A stretch of DNA of 64,000 nt, from positions 31,969,216 to 32,033,215 of the forward strand of contig OZ024741.1 in assembly GCA_964016885.1 (NCBI GenBank). Direction: 5' to 3'. Origin of the DNA: Eledone cirrhosa. Its lineage: Eukaryota; Mollusca; Cephalopoda; Octopoda; Eledonidae. The notes below the pieces were generated by a model that was given only the letters and a program-made list of their open reading frames with translations, had not been told where the DNA came from and ran no database searches. This document shows positions 41,866 to 56,260 of the stretch, in pieces. Every line of letters begins with the position of its first letter. Position 1 is the first letter of the stretch. Both the position numbers and the translations under genes were made by a program.

Positions 41866-43275
41866 TCACTCTGACAACATCACCAGTATCGTCAAGATAC
41901 CTCACTCTGACACCAACACCAGTATCGTCAAGATACCTCACTCTGACACCAACACCAGTATCGTCAAGATACCTCACTCTGACAACATCACCAGTATCGT
42001 CAAGATACCTCACTCTGACACCAACACCAGTATCGTCAAGATACCTCACTCTGACACCAACCCCAGTATCGTCAAGATACCTCACTCTGACACCAACACC
42101 AGTATCGTCAAGATACCTCACCCTGACAACAACACCAGTATCGTCAGGACACCTCACTCTGACACCAACACCAGTATCGTCATGATACCTCACTCTGACA
42201 CCAACACCAGTATCGTCAAGATACCTCACTCTGACAACATCACCAGTAACGTCAAGATACCTCACTCTGACACCAACACCAGTATCGTCAAGATACCTCA
42301 CTCTGACACCAACACCAGTATCGTCAAGATACCTCACTCTGACACCAACACCAGTATCGTCAAGATACCTCACTCTGACACCAACACCAGTATCGTCAAG
42401 ATACCTCACTCTGACACCATCCCCAGTATCGTCAAGATACCTCACTCTGACACCAACACCAGTATCGTCAAGATACCTCACTCTGACATCAACACCAGTA
42501 TCGTCAAGATACCTCACTCTGACACCAACACCAGTATCGTCAAGATACCTCACCCTGACACCAACACCAGTATCGTCAAGATACCTCACCCTGACACCAA
42601 CACCAGTATCGTCAAGATACCTCACTCTGACACCAACACCAGTATCGACAAGATACCTCACTCTGACAACATCACCAATATCGTCAAGATACCTCACTCT
42701 GACAACATCACCAATATCGTCAAGATACCTCACTCTGACACCAACACCAGTATCGTTAAGATACCTCACTCTGACACCAACACCAGTATCGTCAAGATAC
42801 CTCACTCTGACACCAACACCAGTATCGTCAAGATACCTCACTCTGACACCAACACCAGTATCGTCAAGATACCTCACTCTGACAACATCACCAGTATCGT
42901 CAAGATACCTCACCCTGACACCAACACCAGTATCGTCAAGATACCTCACTCTGACACCAACACCAGTATCGTCAAGATACCTCACCCTGACACCAACACC
43001 AGTATCGTCAAGATACCTCACTCTGACACCAACACCAGTATCGTCAAAATACCTCACCCTGACACTAACACCAGTATCGTCAGGATACCTCACCCTGACA
43101 CCAACACCAGTATCGTCAGGATACCTCACTCTGACACCAACCCCAGTATCGTCAAGATACATAACTCTGACACCAACACCAGTATCGTCAAGATACCTCA
43201 CTCTGACACCAATCCCAGTATCGTTATGATAACTCACTCTGACACCAACACCAGTATCTTCAACATACCTCACTC

Positions 43276-43281
43276 TGCACC
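43276..43281 (+). other. 1-bp deletion (TCTGCACC), copy 3 of 3
   Basis: This is the last register change in the window; from here to 64,000 the phase stays at 25. It lies 96 units minus one base after copy 2. Confidence 0.9.
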
Positions 43282-44579
43282 AACCCCAGTATCGTCAAGA
43301 TACCTCACTCTGACACCAACACCAGTATCGTCAAGATACCTCACTCTGACACCAACACCAGTATCGTCAAGATACCTCACTCTGACACCAACACCAGTAT
43401 CGTCAAGATACCTCACTCTGACACCAACACCAGTATCGTCAAGATACCTCACCCTGACACCAACACCAGTATCGTCAAGATACCTCACTCTGACACCAAC
43501 ACCAGTATCGTCAAGATACCTCACCCTGACACCAACACCAGTATCGTCAAGATACCTCACTCTGACAACATCACCAATATCGTCAAGATACCTCACTCTG
43601 ACAACATCACCAATATCGTCAAGATACCTCACTCTGACACCAACACCAGTATCGTCAAGATACCTCACTCTGACACCAACACCAGTATCGTCAAGATACC
43701 TCACCCTGACACCAACACCAGTATCGTCAAGATACCTCACTCTGACAACAGCACCAATATCGTCAAGATACCTCACTCTGACAACATCACCAATATCGTC
43801 AAGATACCTCACTCTGACACCAACCCCAGTATCGTCAAGATACCTCACTCTGACACCAACACCAGTATCGTCAAGATACCTCACTCTGACACCAACACCA
43901 GTATCGTCAAGATACCTCACTCTGACACCAACACCAGTATCGTCAAGATACCTCACTCTGACACCAACACCAGTATCGTCAAGATACCTCACCCTGACAC
44001 CAACACCAGTATCGTCCAGATAGCTCACCCTGACACCAACACCAGTATCGTCAAGATACCTCACTCTGACACCAACACCAGTATCGTCAAGATACCTCAC
44101 TCTGACAACATCACCAATATCGTCAAGATACCTCACTCTGACAACATCACCAATATCGTCAAGATACCTCACTCTGACACCAACACCAGTATCGTCAAGG
44201 TACCTCACTCTGACACCAACACCAGTATCGTCAAGATACCTCACTCTGACACCAACACCAGTATCGTCAAGATACCTCACTCTGACACCAACACCACTAT
44301 CGTCAAGATACCTCACTCTGACAACATCACCAGTATCGTCAAGATACCTCACTCTGACACCAACACCACTATAGTCAAGATACCTCACTCTGACACCAAC
44401 ACCAGTATCGTCAAGATACCTCACCCTGACACCAACACCAGTATCGTCAAGATACCTCACTCTGACACCAACACCAGTATCGTCAAGATACCTCACCCTG
44501 ACACCAACACCAGTATCGTCAGGAAACCTCACCCTGACACCAACACCAGTATCGTCAGGATACCTCACTCTGACAGCAA

Positions 44580-47500
44580 CCCCAGTATCGTCAAGATACA
44601 TAACTCTGACATCAACACCAGTATCGTCAAGATACCTCACTCTGACACCAACACCAGTATCGTCAAGATACCTCACCCTGACACCAACACCAGTATCGTC
44701 AAGATACCTCACTCTGACACCAACACCAATATCGTCAAGATACATCACTCTGACAACATCACCAGTATCGTCAAGATACCTCACTCTGACAATATCTCCA
44801 GTATCATCAAGATACCTCACTCTGACACCAACACCAGTATCGTCAAGATACCTCACTCTGACACCAACACCAGTATCGTCAAGATACCTCACTCTGACAC
44901 CATCACCAGTATAGTCAAAATACCTCACTCTGACAACATCACCAGTATCGTCAAGATACCTCACCCTGACACCAACACCAATATCGTCAAGATACATCAC
45001 TCTGACAACATCACCAGTATCGTCAAGATACCTCACTCTGACAATATCACCAGTATCGCCAAGATACCTCACTGTGACACCAACACCAGTATCGTCAAGA
45101 TACCTCACTCTGACAACATCACCAGTAGCGTCAAGATACCTCACTCTGACACCAACACCAGTATCGTCAAGATACCTCACTCTGACACCAACACCAGTAT
45201 CGTCAAGATACCTCACTCTGACACCAACCCCAGTATCGTCAAGATACCTCACTCTGACACCAACACCAGTATCGTCAACATACCTCACTCTGACACCAAC
45301 ACCAGTATCGTCAAGATACCTCACTCTGACACCAACACCAGTATCGTCAAGATACCTCACCCTGACACCAACACCAGTATCGTCAAGATACCTCACTCTG
45401 ACACCAACACCAGTATCGTCAAGATACCTCACCCTGACACCAACACCAGTATCGTCAAGATACCTCACTCTGACAACATCACCAATATCGTCAAGATACC
45501 TCACTCTGACAACATCACCAATATCGTCAAGATACCTCACTCTGACACCAACACCAGTATCGTCAAGATACCTCACTCTGACACCAACACCAGTATCGTC
45601 AAGATACCTCACCCTGACAGCAACACCAGTATCGTCAAGATACCTCACTCTGACAACAGCACCAATATCGTCAAGATACCTCACTCTGACAACATCACCA
45701 ATATCGTCAAGATACCTCACTCTGACACCAACCCCAGTATCGTCAAGATACCTCACTCTGACACCAACACCAGTATCGTCAAGATACCTCACTCTGACAC
45801 CAACACCAGTATCGTCAAGATACCTCACTCTGACACCAACACCAGTATCGTCAAGATACCTCACTCTGACACCAACACCAGTATCGTCAAGATACCTCAC
45901 CCTGACACCAACACCAGTATCGTCCAGATACCTCACCCTGACACCAACACCAGTATCGTCAAGATACCTCACTCTGACACCAACACCAGTATCGTCAAGA
46001 TACCTCACTCTGACAACATCACCAATATCGTCAAGATACCTCACTCTGACAACATCACCAATATCGTCAAGATACCTCACTCTGACACCAACACCAGTAT
46101 CGTCAAGGTACCTCACTCTGACACCAACACCAGTATCGTCAAGATACCTCACTCTGACACCAACACCAGTATCGTCAAGATACCTCACTCTGACACCAAC
46201 ACCACTATCGTCAAGATACCTCACTCTGACAACATCACCAGTATCGTCAAGATACCTCACTCTGACACCAACACCACTATAGTCAAGATACCTCACTCTG
46301 ACACCAACACCAGTATCGTCAAGATACCTCACCCTGACACCAACACCAGTATCGTCAAGATACCTCACTCTGACACCAACACCAGTATCGTCAAGATACC
46401 TCACCCTGACACCAACACCAGTATCGTCAGGAAACCTCACCCTGACACCAACACCAGTATCGTCAGGATACCTCACTCTGACAGCAACCCCAGTATCGTC
46501 AAGATACCTCATCCTGACACCAACACCAGTATCGTCAAGATACCTCACTCTGACACCAACGCCAGTATCGTCAAGATACCTCACCCTGACACCAACACCA
46601 GTATCGTCAACATACCTCACTCTGACACCAACCCCAGTATCGTCAAGATACCTCAATCTGACACCAACACCAGTATCGTCAAGATACCTCACCCTGACAC
46701 CAACACCAGTATCGTCAAGATACCTCACCCTGACACCATCACCAGTATCGTCAAGATACCTCACTCTGACACCAACACCAGTATCGTCAAGATACCTCAC
46801 TCTGACACCAACACCAGTATCGTCAAGATACCTCACCCTGACACCAACACCAGTATCGTCAAGATACCTCACTCTGACACCAACACCAGTATCGTCAAGA
46901 TACCTCACCCTGACACCAACACCAGTATCGTCAAGATACCTCACTCTGACAACATCACCAATATCGTCAAGATACCTCACTCTGACAACATCACCAATAT
47001 CGTCAAGATACCTCACTCTGACACCAACCCCAGTATCGTCAAGATACCTCACTCTGACACCAACACCAGTATCGTCAAGATACCTCACTCTGACACCAAC
47101 ACCAGTATCGTCAAGATACCTCACTCTGACACCAACACCAGTATCGTCAAGATACCTCACCCTGACACCAACACCAGTATCGTCAAGATACCTCACTCTG
47201 ACACCAACACCAGTATCGTCAAGATACCTCACCCTGACACCAACACCAGTATCGTCAGGAAACCTCACCCTGACACCAACACCAGTATCGTCAGGATACC
47301 TCACTCTGACAGCAACCCCAGTATCGTCAAGATACCTCATCCTGACACCAACACCAGTATCGTCAAGATACCTCACTCTGACACCAACGCCAGTATCGTC
47401 AAGATACCTCACCCTGACACCAACACCAGTATCGTCAACATACCTCACTCTGACACCAACCCCAGTATCGTCAAGATACCTCAATCTGACACCAACACCA

Positions 47501-50500
47501 GTATCGTCAAGATACCTCACCCTGACACCAACACCAGTATCGTCAAGATACCTCACCCTGACACCATCACCAGTATCGTCAAGATACCTCACTCTGACAC
47601 CAACACCAGTATCGTCAAGATACCTCACTCTGACACCAACACCAGTATCGTCAAGATACCTCACCCTGACACCAACACCAGTATCGTCAAGATACCTCAC
47701 TCTGACACCAACACCAGTATCGTCAAGATACCTCACCCTGACACCAACACCAGTATCGTCAAGATACCTCACTCTGACAACATCACCAATATCGTCAAGA
47801 TACCTCACTCTGACAACATCACCAATATCGTCAAGATACCTCACTCTGACACCAACCCCAGTATCGTCAAGATACCTCACTCTGACACCAACACCAGTAT
47901 CGTCAAGATACCTCACCCTGACACCAACACCAGTATCGTCAAGATACCTCACTCTGACAACAGCACCAATATCGTCAAGATACCTCACTCTGACAACATC
48001 ACCAATATCGTCAAGATACCTCACTCTGACACCAACCCCAGTATCGTCAAGATACCTCACTCTGACACCAACACCAGTATCGTCAAGATACCTCACTCTG
48101 ACACCAACACCAGTATCGTCAAGATACCTCACTCTGACAACATCACCAGTATCGTCAAGATACCTCACTCTGACACCAACACCAGTATCGTCAAGATACC
48201 TCACTCTGACACCAACCCCAGTATCGTCAAGATACCTCACTCTGACACCAACACCAGTATCGTCAAGATACCTCACCCTGACAACAACACCAGTATCGTC
48301 AGGACACCTCACTCTGACACCAACACCAGTATCGTCATGATACCTCACTCTGACACCAACACCAGTATCGTCAAGATACCTCACTCTGACAACATCACCA
48401 GTAACGTCAAGATACCTCACTCTGACACCAACACCAGTATCGTCAAGATACCTCACTCTGACACCAACACCAGTATCGTCAAGATACCTCACTCTGACAC
48501 CAACACCAGTATCGTCAAGATACCTCACTCTGACACCAACACCAGTATCGTCAAGATACCTCACTCTGACACCATCCCCAGTATCGTCAAGATACCTCAC
48601 TCTGACACCAACACCAGTATCGTCAAGATACCTCACTCTGACATCAACACCAGTATCGTCAAGATACCTCACTCTGACACCAACACCAGTATCGTCAAGA
48701 TACCTCACCCTGACACCAACACCAGTATCGTCAAGATACCTCACCCTGACACCAACACCAGTATCGTCAAGATACCTCACTCTGACACCAACACCAGTAT
48801 CGACAAGATACCTCACTCTGACAACATCACCAATATCGTCAAGATACCTCACTCTGACAACATCACCAATATCGTCAAGATACCTCACTCTGACACCAAC
48901 ACCAGTATCGTCAAGATACCTCACTCTGACACCAACACCAGTATCGTCAAGATACCTCACTCTGACACCAACACCAGTATCGTCAAGATACCTCACTCTG
49001 ACACCAACACCAGTATCGTCAAGATACCTCACCCTGACACCAACACCAGTATCGTCAAGATACCTCACTCTGACACCAACACCAGTATCGTCAAGATACC
49101 TCACCCTGACACCAACACCAGTATCGTCAAGATACCTCACTCTGACAACATCACCAATATCGTCAAGATACCTCACTCTGACAACATCACCAATATCGTC
49201 AAGATACCTCACTCTGACACCAACACCAGTATCGTCAAGATACCTCACTCTGACACCAACACCAGTATCGTCAAGATACCTCACCCTGACACCAACACCA
49301 GTATCGTCAAGATACCTCACTCTGACAACATCACCAATATCGTCAAGATACCTCACTCTGACACCAACACCAGTATCGTCAAGATACCTCACTCTGACAC
49401 CAACACCAGTATCGTCAAGATACCTCACTCTGACACCAACACCAGTATCGTCAAGATACCTCACTCTGACACCAACACCAGTATCGTCAAGATACCTCAC
49501 CCTGACACCAACACCAGTATCGTCAAGATACCTCACTCTGACACCAACACCAGTATCGACAAGATACCTCACTCTGACAACATCACCAATATCGTCAAGA
49601 TACCTCACTCTGACAACATCACCAATATCGTCAAGATACCTCACTCTGACACCAACACCAGTATCGTCAAGATACCTCACTCTGACACCAACACCAGTAT
49701 CGTCAAGATACCTCACTCTGACACCAACACCAGTATCGTCAAGATACCTCACTCTGACACCAACACCAGTATCGTCAAGATACCTCACCCTGACACCAAC
49801 ACCAGTATCGTCAAGATACCTCACTCTGACACCAACACCAGTATCGTCAAGATACCTCACCCTGACACCAACACCAGTATCGTCAAGATACCTCACTCTG
49901 ACAACATCACCAATATCGTCAAGATACCTCACTCTGACAACATCACCAATATCGTCAAGATACCTCACTCTGACACCAACACCAGTATCGTCAAGATACC
50001 TCACTCTGACACCAACACCAGTATCGTCAAGATACCTCACCCTGACACCAACACCAGTATCGTCAAGATACCTCACTCTGACAACAGCACCAATATCGTC
50101 AAGATACCTCACTCTGACAACATCACCAATATCGTCAAGATACCTCACTCTGACACCAACCCCAGTATCGTCAAGATACCTCACTCTGACACCAACACCA
50201 GTATCGTCAAGATACCTCACTCTGACACCAACACCAGTATCGTCAAGATACCTCACTCTGACACCAACACCAGTATCGTCAAGATACCTCACTCTGACAC
50301 CAACACCAGTATCGTCAAGATACCTCACCCTGACACCAACACCAGTATCGTCCAGATAGCTCACCCTGACACCAACACCAGTATCGTCAAGATACCTCAC
50401 TCTGACACCAACACCAGTATCGTCAAGATACCTCACTCTGACACCAACACCAGTATCGTCAAGATACCTCACTCTGACACCAACACCAGTATCGTCAAGA

Positions 50501-53500
50501 TACCTCACCCTGACACCAACACCAGTATCGTCAAGATACCTCACTCTGACACCAACACCAGTATCGTCAAGATACCTCACCCTGACACCAACACCAGTAT
50601 CGTCAAGATACCTCACTCTGACAACATCACCAATATCGTCAAGATACCTCACTCTGACACCAACACCAGTATCGTCAAGATACCTCACTCTGACACCAAC
50701 ACCAGTATCGTCAAGATACCTCACCCTGACACCAACACCAGTATCGTCAAGATACCTCACTCTGACAACAGCACCAATATCGTCAAGATACCTCACTCTG
50801 ACAACATCACCAATATCGTCAAGATACCTCACTCTGACACCAACCCCAGTATCGTCAAGATACCTCACTCTGACACCAACACCAGTATCGTCAAGATACC
50901 TCACTCTGACACCAACACCAGTATCGTCAAGATACCTCACTCTGACACCAACACCAGTATCGTCAAGATACCTCACTCTGACACCAACACCAGTATCGTC
51001 AAGATACCTCACCCTGACACCAACACCAGTATCGTCCAGATAGCTCACCCTGACACCAACACCAGTATCGTCAAGATACCTCACTCTGACACCAACACCA
51101 GTATCGTCAAGATACCTCACTCTGACAACATCACCAATATCGTCAAGATACCTCACTCTGACAACATCACCAATATCGTCAAGATACCTCACTCTGACAC
51201 CAACACCAGTATCGTCAAGGTACCTCACTCTGACACCAACACCAGTATCGTCAAGATACCTCACTCTGACACCAACACCAGTATCGTCAAGATACCTCAC
51301 TCTGACACCAACACCACTATCGTCAAGATACCTCACTCTGACAACATCACCAGTATCGTCAAGATACCTCACTCTGACACCAACACCACTATAGTCAAGA
51401 TACCTCACTCTGACACCAACACCAGTATCGTCAAGATACCTCACCCTGACACCAACACCAGTATCGTCAAGATACCTCACTCTGACACCAACACCAGTAT
51501 CGTCAAGATACCTCACCCTGACACCAACACCAGTATCGTCAGGAAACCTCACCCTGACACCAACACCAGTATCGTCAGGATACCTCACTCTGACAGCAAC
51601 CCCAGTATCGTCAAGATACATAACTCTGACATCAACACCAGTATCGTCAAGATACCTCACTCTGACACCAACACCAGTATCGTCAAGATACCTCACCCTG
51701 ACACCAACACCAGTATCGTCAAGATACCTCACTCTGACACCAACACCAGTATCGTCAAGATACCTCACTCTGACACCAACACCAATATCGTCAAGATACA
51801 TCACTCTGACAACATCACCAGTATCGTCAAGATACCTCACTCTGACAATATCTCCAGTATCATCAAGATACCTCACTCTGACACCAACACCAGTATCGTC
51901 AAGATACCTCACTCTGACACCAACACCAGTATCGTCAAGGTACCTCACTCTGACACCAACACCAGTATCGTCAAGATACCTCACTCTGACACCAACACCA
52001 GTATCGTCAAGATACCTCACTCTGACACCAACACCAGTATCGTCAAGATACCTCACTCTGACACCAACACCAGTATCGTCAAGATACCTCACCCTGACAC
52101 CAACACCAGTATCGTCAAGATACCTCACTCTGACAACAGCACCAATATCGTCAAGATACCTCACTCTGACAACATCACCAATATCGTCAAGATACCTCAC
52201 TCTGACACCAACCCCAGTATCGTCAAGATACCTCACTCTGACACCAACACCAGTATCGTCAAGATACCTCACTCTGACACCAACACCAGTATCGTCAAGA
52301 TACCTCACTCTGACACCAACACCAGTATCGTCAAGATACCTCACTCTGACACCAACACCAGTATCGTCAAGATACCTCACCCTGACACCAACACCAGTAT
52401 CGTCCAGATAGCTCACCCTGACACCAACACCAGTATCGTCAAGATACCTCACTCTGACACCAACACCAGTATCGTCAAGATACCTCACTCTGACAACATC
52501 ACCAATATCGTCAAGATACCTCACTCTGACAACATCACCAATATCGTCAAGATACCTCACTCTGACACCAACACCAGTATCGTCAAGGTACCTCACTCTG
52601 ACACCAACACCAGTATCGTCAAGATACCTCACTCTGACACCAACACCAGTATCGTCAAGATACCTCACTCTGACACCAACACCACTATCGTCAAGATACC
52701 TCACTCTGACAACATCACCAGTATCGTCAAGATACCTCACTCTGACACCAACACCACTATAGTCAAGATACCTCACTCTGACACCAACACCAGTATCGTC
52801 AAGATACCTCACCCTGACACCAACACCAGTATCGTCAAGATACCTCACTCTGACACCAACACCAGTATCGTCAAGATACCTCACCCTGACACCAACACCA
52901 GTATCGTCAGGAAACCTCACCCTGACACCAACACCAGTATCGTCAGGATACCTCACTCTGACAGCAACCCCAGTATCGTCAAGATACATAACTCTGACAT
53001 CAACACCAGTATCGTCAAGATACCTCACTCTGACACCAACACCAGTATCGTCAAGATACCTCACCCTGACACCAACACCAGTATCGTCAAGATACCTCAC
53101 TCTGACACCAACACCAGTATCGTCAAGATACCTCACTCTGACACCAACACCAATATCGTCAAGATACATCACTCTGACAACATCACCAGTATCGTCAAGA
53201 TACCTCACTCTGACAATATCTCCAGTATCATCAAGATACCTCACTCTGACACCAACACCAGTATCGTCAAGATACCTCACTCTGACACCAACACCACTAT
53301 CGTCAAGATACCTCACTCTGACAACATCACCAGTATCGTCAAGATACCTCACTCTGACACCAACACCACTATAGTCAAGATACCTCACTCTGACACCAAC
53401 ACCAGTATCGTCAAGATACCTCACCCTGACACCAACACCAGTATCGTCAAGATACCTCACTCTGACACCAACACCAGTATCGTCAAGATACCTCACCCTG

Positions 53501-54350
53501 ACACCAACACCAGTATCGTCAGGAAACCTCACCCTGACACCAACACCAGTATCGTCAGGATACCTCACTCTGACAGCAACCCCAGTATCGTCAAGATACC
53601 TCATCCTGACACCAACACCAGTATCGTCAAGATACCTCACTCTGACACCAACGCCAGTATCGTCAAGATACCTCACCCTGACACCAACACCAGTATCGTC
53701 AACATACCTCACTCTGACACCAACCCCAGTATCGTCAAGATACCTCAATCTGACACCAACACCAGTATCGTCAAGATACCTCACCCTGACACCAACACCA
53801 GTATCGTCAAGATACCTCACCCTGACACCATCACCAGTATCGTCAAGATACCTCACTCTGACACCAACACCAGTATCGTCAAGATACCTCACTCTGACAC
53901 CAACACCAGTATCGTCAAGATACCTCACCCTGACACCAACACCAGTATCGTCAAGATACCTCACTCTGACACCAACACCAGTATCGTCAAGATACCTCAC
54001 CCTGACACCAACACCAGTATCGTCAAGATACCTCACTCTGACAACATCACCAATATCGTCAAGATACCTCACTCTGACAACATCACCAATATCGTCAAGA
54101 TACCTCACTCTGACACCAACCCCAGTATCGTCAAGATACCTCACTCTGACACCAACACCAGTATCGTCAAGATACCTCACTCTGACACCAACACCAGTAT
54201 CGTCAAGATACCTCACTCTGACACCAACACCAGTATCGTCAAGATACCTCACTCTGACACCAACACCAGTATCGTCAAGATACCTCACTCTGACAACATC
54301 TGCAGTATCGTCAAGATACCTCACTCTGACACCAACACCAGTATCGTCAA
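44580..54350. repeat. Mosaic of shuffled M fragments
   Basis: M markers recur at irregular spacings. CAACGCC is at 46,560, 47,388 (23 units) and 53,652. AGGACACC is at 48,301. GTCCAGATAGCTC is at 50,350, 51,034 (19 units) and 52,402 (38 units). The GACAATATCTCC string recurs near 44,789, 51,845 and 53,214. The stretch from 44,014 matches that from 51,034 at a 195-unit offset. No single higher-order period holds for the whole region, which suggests several unequal exchanges with different offsets. Confidence 0.8.
46480..48250. repeat. 23-unit (828 bp) repeat carrying the CAACGCC start of module M
   Basis: The string from the GTCAGGAAACC unit through CAACGCC (46,560 and 47,388), GTCAACATACC and CCTCAATC (46,655 and 47,483) occurs twice at an 828-bp offset. 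The same order is found in M2-M3 and at 53,652 and 57,720. Confidence 0.82.
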
Positions 54351-54629
54351 GCTACCTCACTCTGACAACATCACCAGTATCGTCAAGATACCTCACTCTG
54401 ACACCAACACCAGTATCGTCAAGATACCTCACTCTGACACCAACACCAGTATCGTCAAGATACCTCACTCTGACAACATCACCAGTATCGTCAAGATACC
54501 TCACTCTGACACCAACACCAGTATCGTCAAGATACCTCACTCTGACACCAACCCCAGTATCGTCAAGATACCTCACTCTGACACCAACACCAGTATCGTC
54601 AAGATACCTCACCCTGACAACAACACCAG

Positions 54630-54960
54630 TATCGTCAGGACACCTCACTCTGACACCAACACCAGTATCGTCATGATACCTCACTCTGACACCAACACCA
54701 GTATCGTCAAGATACCTCACTCTGACAACATCACCAGTAACGTCAAGATACCTCACTCTGACACCAACACCAGTATCGTCAAGATACCTCACTCTGACAC
54801 CAACACCAGTATCGTCAAGATACCTCACCCTGACAACAACACCAGTATCGTCAGGACACCTCACTCTGACACCAACACCAGTATCGTCATGATACCTCAC
54901 TCTGACACCAACACCAGTATCGTCAAGATACCTCACTCTGACAACATCACCAGTAACGTC
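54630..54960. repeat. 6-unit (216 bp) local duplication
   Basis: AGGACACC at 54,637 is repeated at 54,853, each followed by TCATGATACC and a GTAACGTC unit. Elsewhere this string occurs singly (38,691, 42,146, 48,301). Confidence 0.85.
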
Positions 54961-54999
54961 AAGATACCTCACTCTGACACCAACACCAGTATCGTCAAG

Positions 55000-56260
55000 A
55001 TACCTCACTCTGACACCAACACCAGTATCGTCAAGATACCTCACTCTGACACCAACACCAGTATCGTCAAGATACCTCACTCTGACACCAACACCAGTAT
55101 CGTCAAGATACCTCACTCTGACACCATCCCCAGTATCGTCAAGATACCTCACTCTGACACCAACACCAGTATCGTCAAGATACCTCACTCTGACATCAAC
55201 ACCAGTATCGTCAAGATACCTCACTCTGACACCAACACCAGTATCGTCAAGATACCTCACCCTGACACCAACACCAGTATCGTCAAGATACCTCACCCTG
55301 ACACCAACACCAGTATCGTCAAGATACCTCACTCTGACACCAACACCAGTATCGACAAGATACCTCACTCTGACAACATCACCAATATCGTCAAGATACC
55401 TCACTCTGACAACATCACCAATATCGTCAAGATACCTCACTCTGACACCAACACCAGTATCGTCAAGATACCTCACTCTGACACCAACACCAGTATCGTC
55501 AAGATACCTCACTCTGACACCAACACCAGTATCGTCAAGATACCTCACTCTGACACCAACACCAGTATCGTCAAGATACCTCACTCTGACACCATCACCA
55601 GTATAGTCAAAATACCTCACTCTGACAACATCACCAGTATCGTCAAGATACCTCACCCTGACAACATCACCAGTAACGTCAAGATACCTCACTCTGACAC
55701 CAACACCAGTATCGTCAAGATACCTCACTCTGACACCAACACCAGTATCGTCAAGATACCTCACTCTGACACCAACACCAGTATCGTCAAGATACCTCAC
55801 TCTGACACCAACACCAGTATCGTCAAGATACCTCACTCTGACACCATCCCCAGTATCGTCAAGATACCTCACTCTGACACCAACACCAGTATCGTCAAGA
55901 TACCTCACTCTGACATCAACACCAGTATCGTCAAGATACCTCACTCTGACACCAACACCAGTATCGTCAAGATACCTCACCCTGACACCAACACCAGTAT
56001 CGTCAAGATACCTCACCCTGACACCAACACCAGTATCGTCAAGATACCTCACTCTGACACCAACACCAGTATCGACAAGATACCTCACTCTGACAACATC
56101 ACCAATATCGTCAAGATACCTCACTCTGACAACATCACCAATATCGTCAAGATACCTCACTCTGACACCAACACCAGTATCGTCAAGATACCTCACTCTG
56201 ACACCAACACCAGTATCGTCAAGATACCTCACTCTGACATCAACACCAGTATCGTCAAGA
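55000..56260. repeat. 20-unit (720 bp) local duplication
   Basis: The CATCCCC unit at 55,125 recurs at 55,845 with the same following order, including GACATCAACACC and TATCGACAAG units. A TATAGTCAAAATACC unit near 55,604 separates the copies; the same unit also occurs near 44,912. Confidence 0.83.

Larger units (their letters stand above)
41161..44580. repeat. Module M, copy M3
   Basis: This is the third copy of M at a 96-unit (minus 1) offset from M2: CAACGCC 41,161, CCTCAATC 41,256, AGGACACC 42,146, TGCACC 43,276. New changes relative to M2 include AAGCTACC (41,858), TTATGATAACTC (about 43,224) and GTCCAGATAGCTC (44,014). The two class B' units missing or single in M2 are paired here. Confidence 0.86.
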
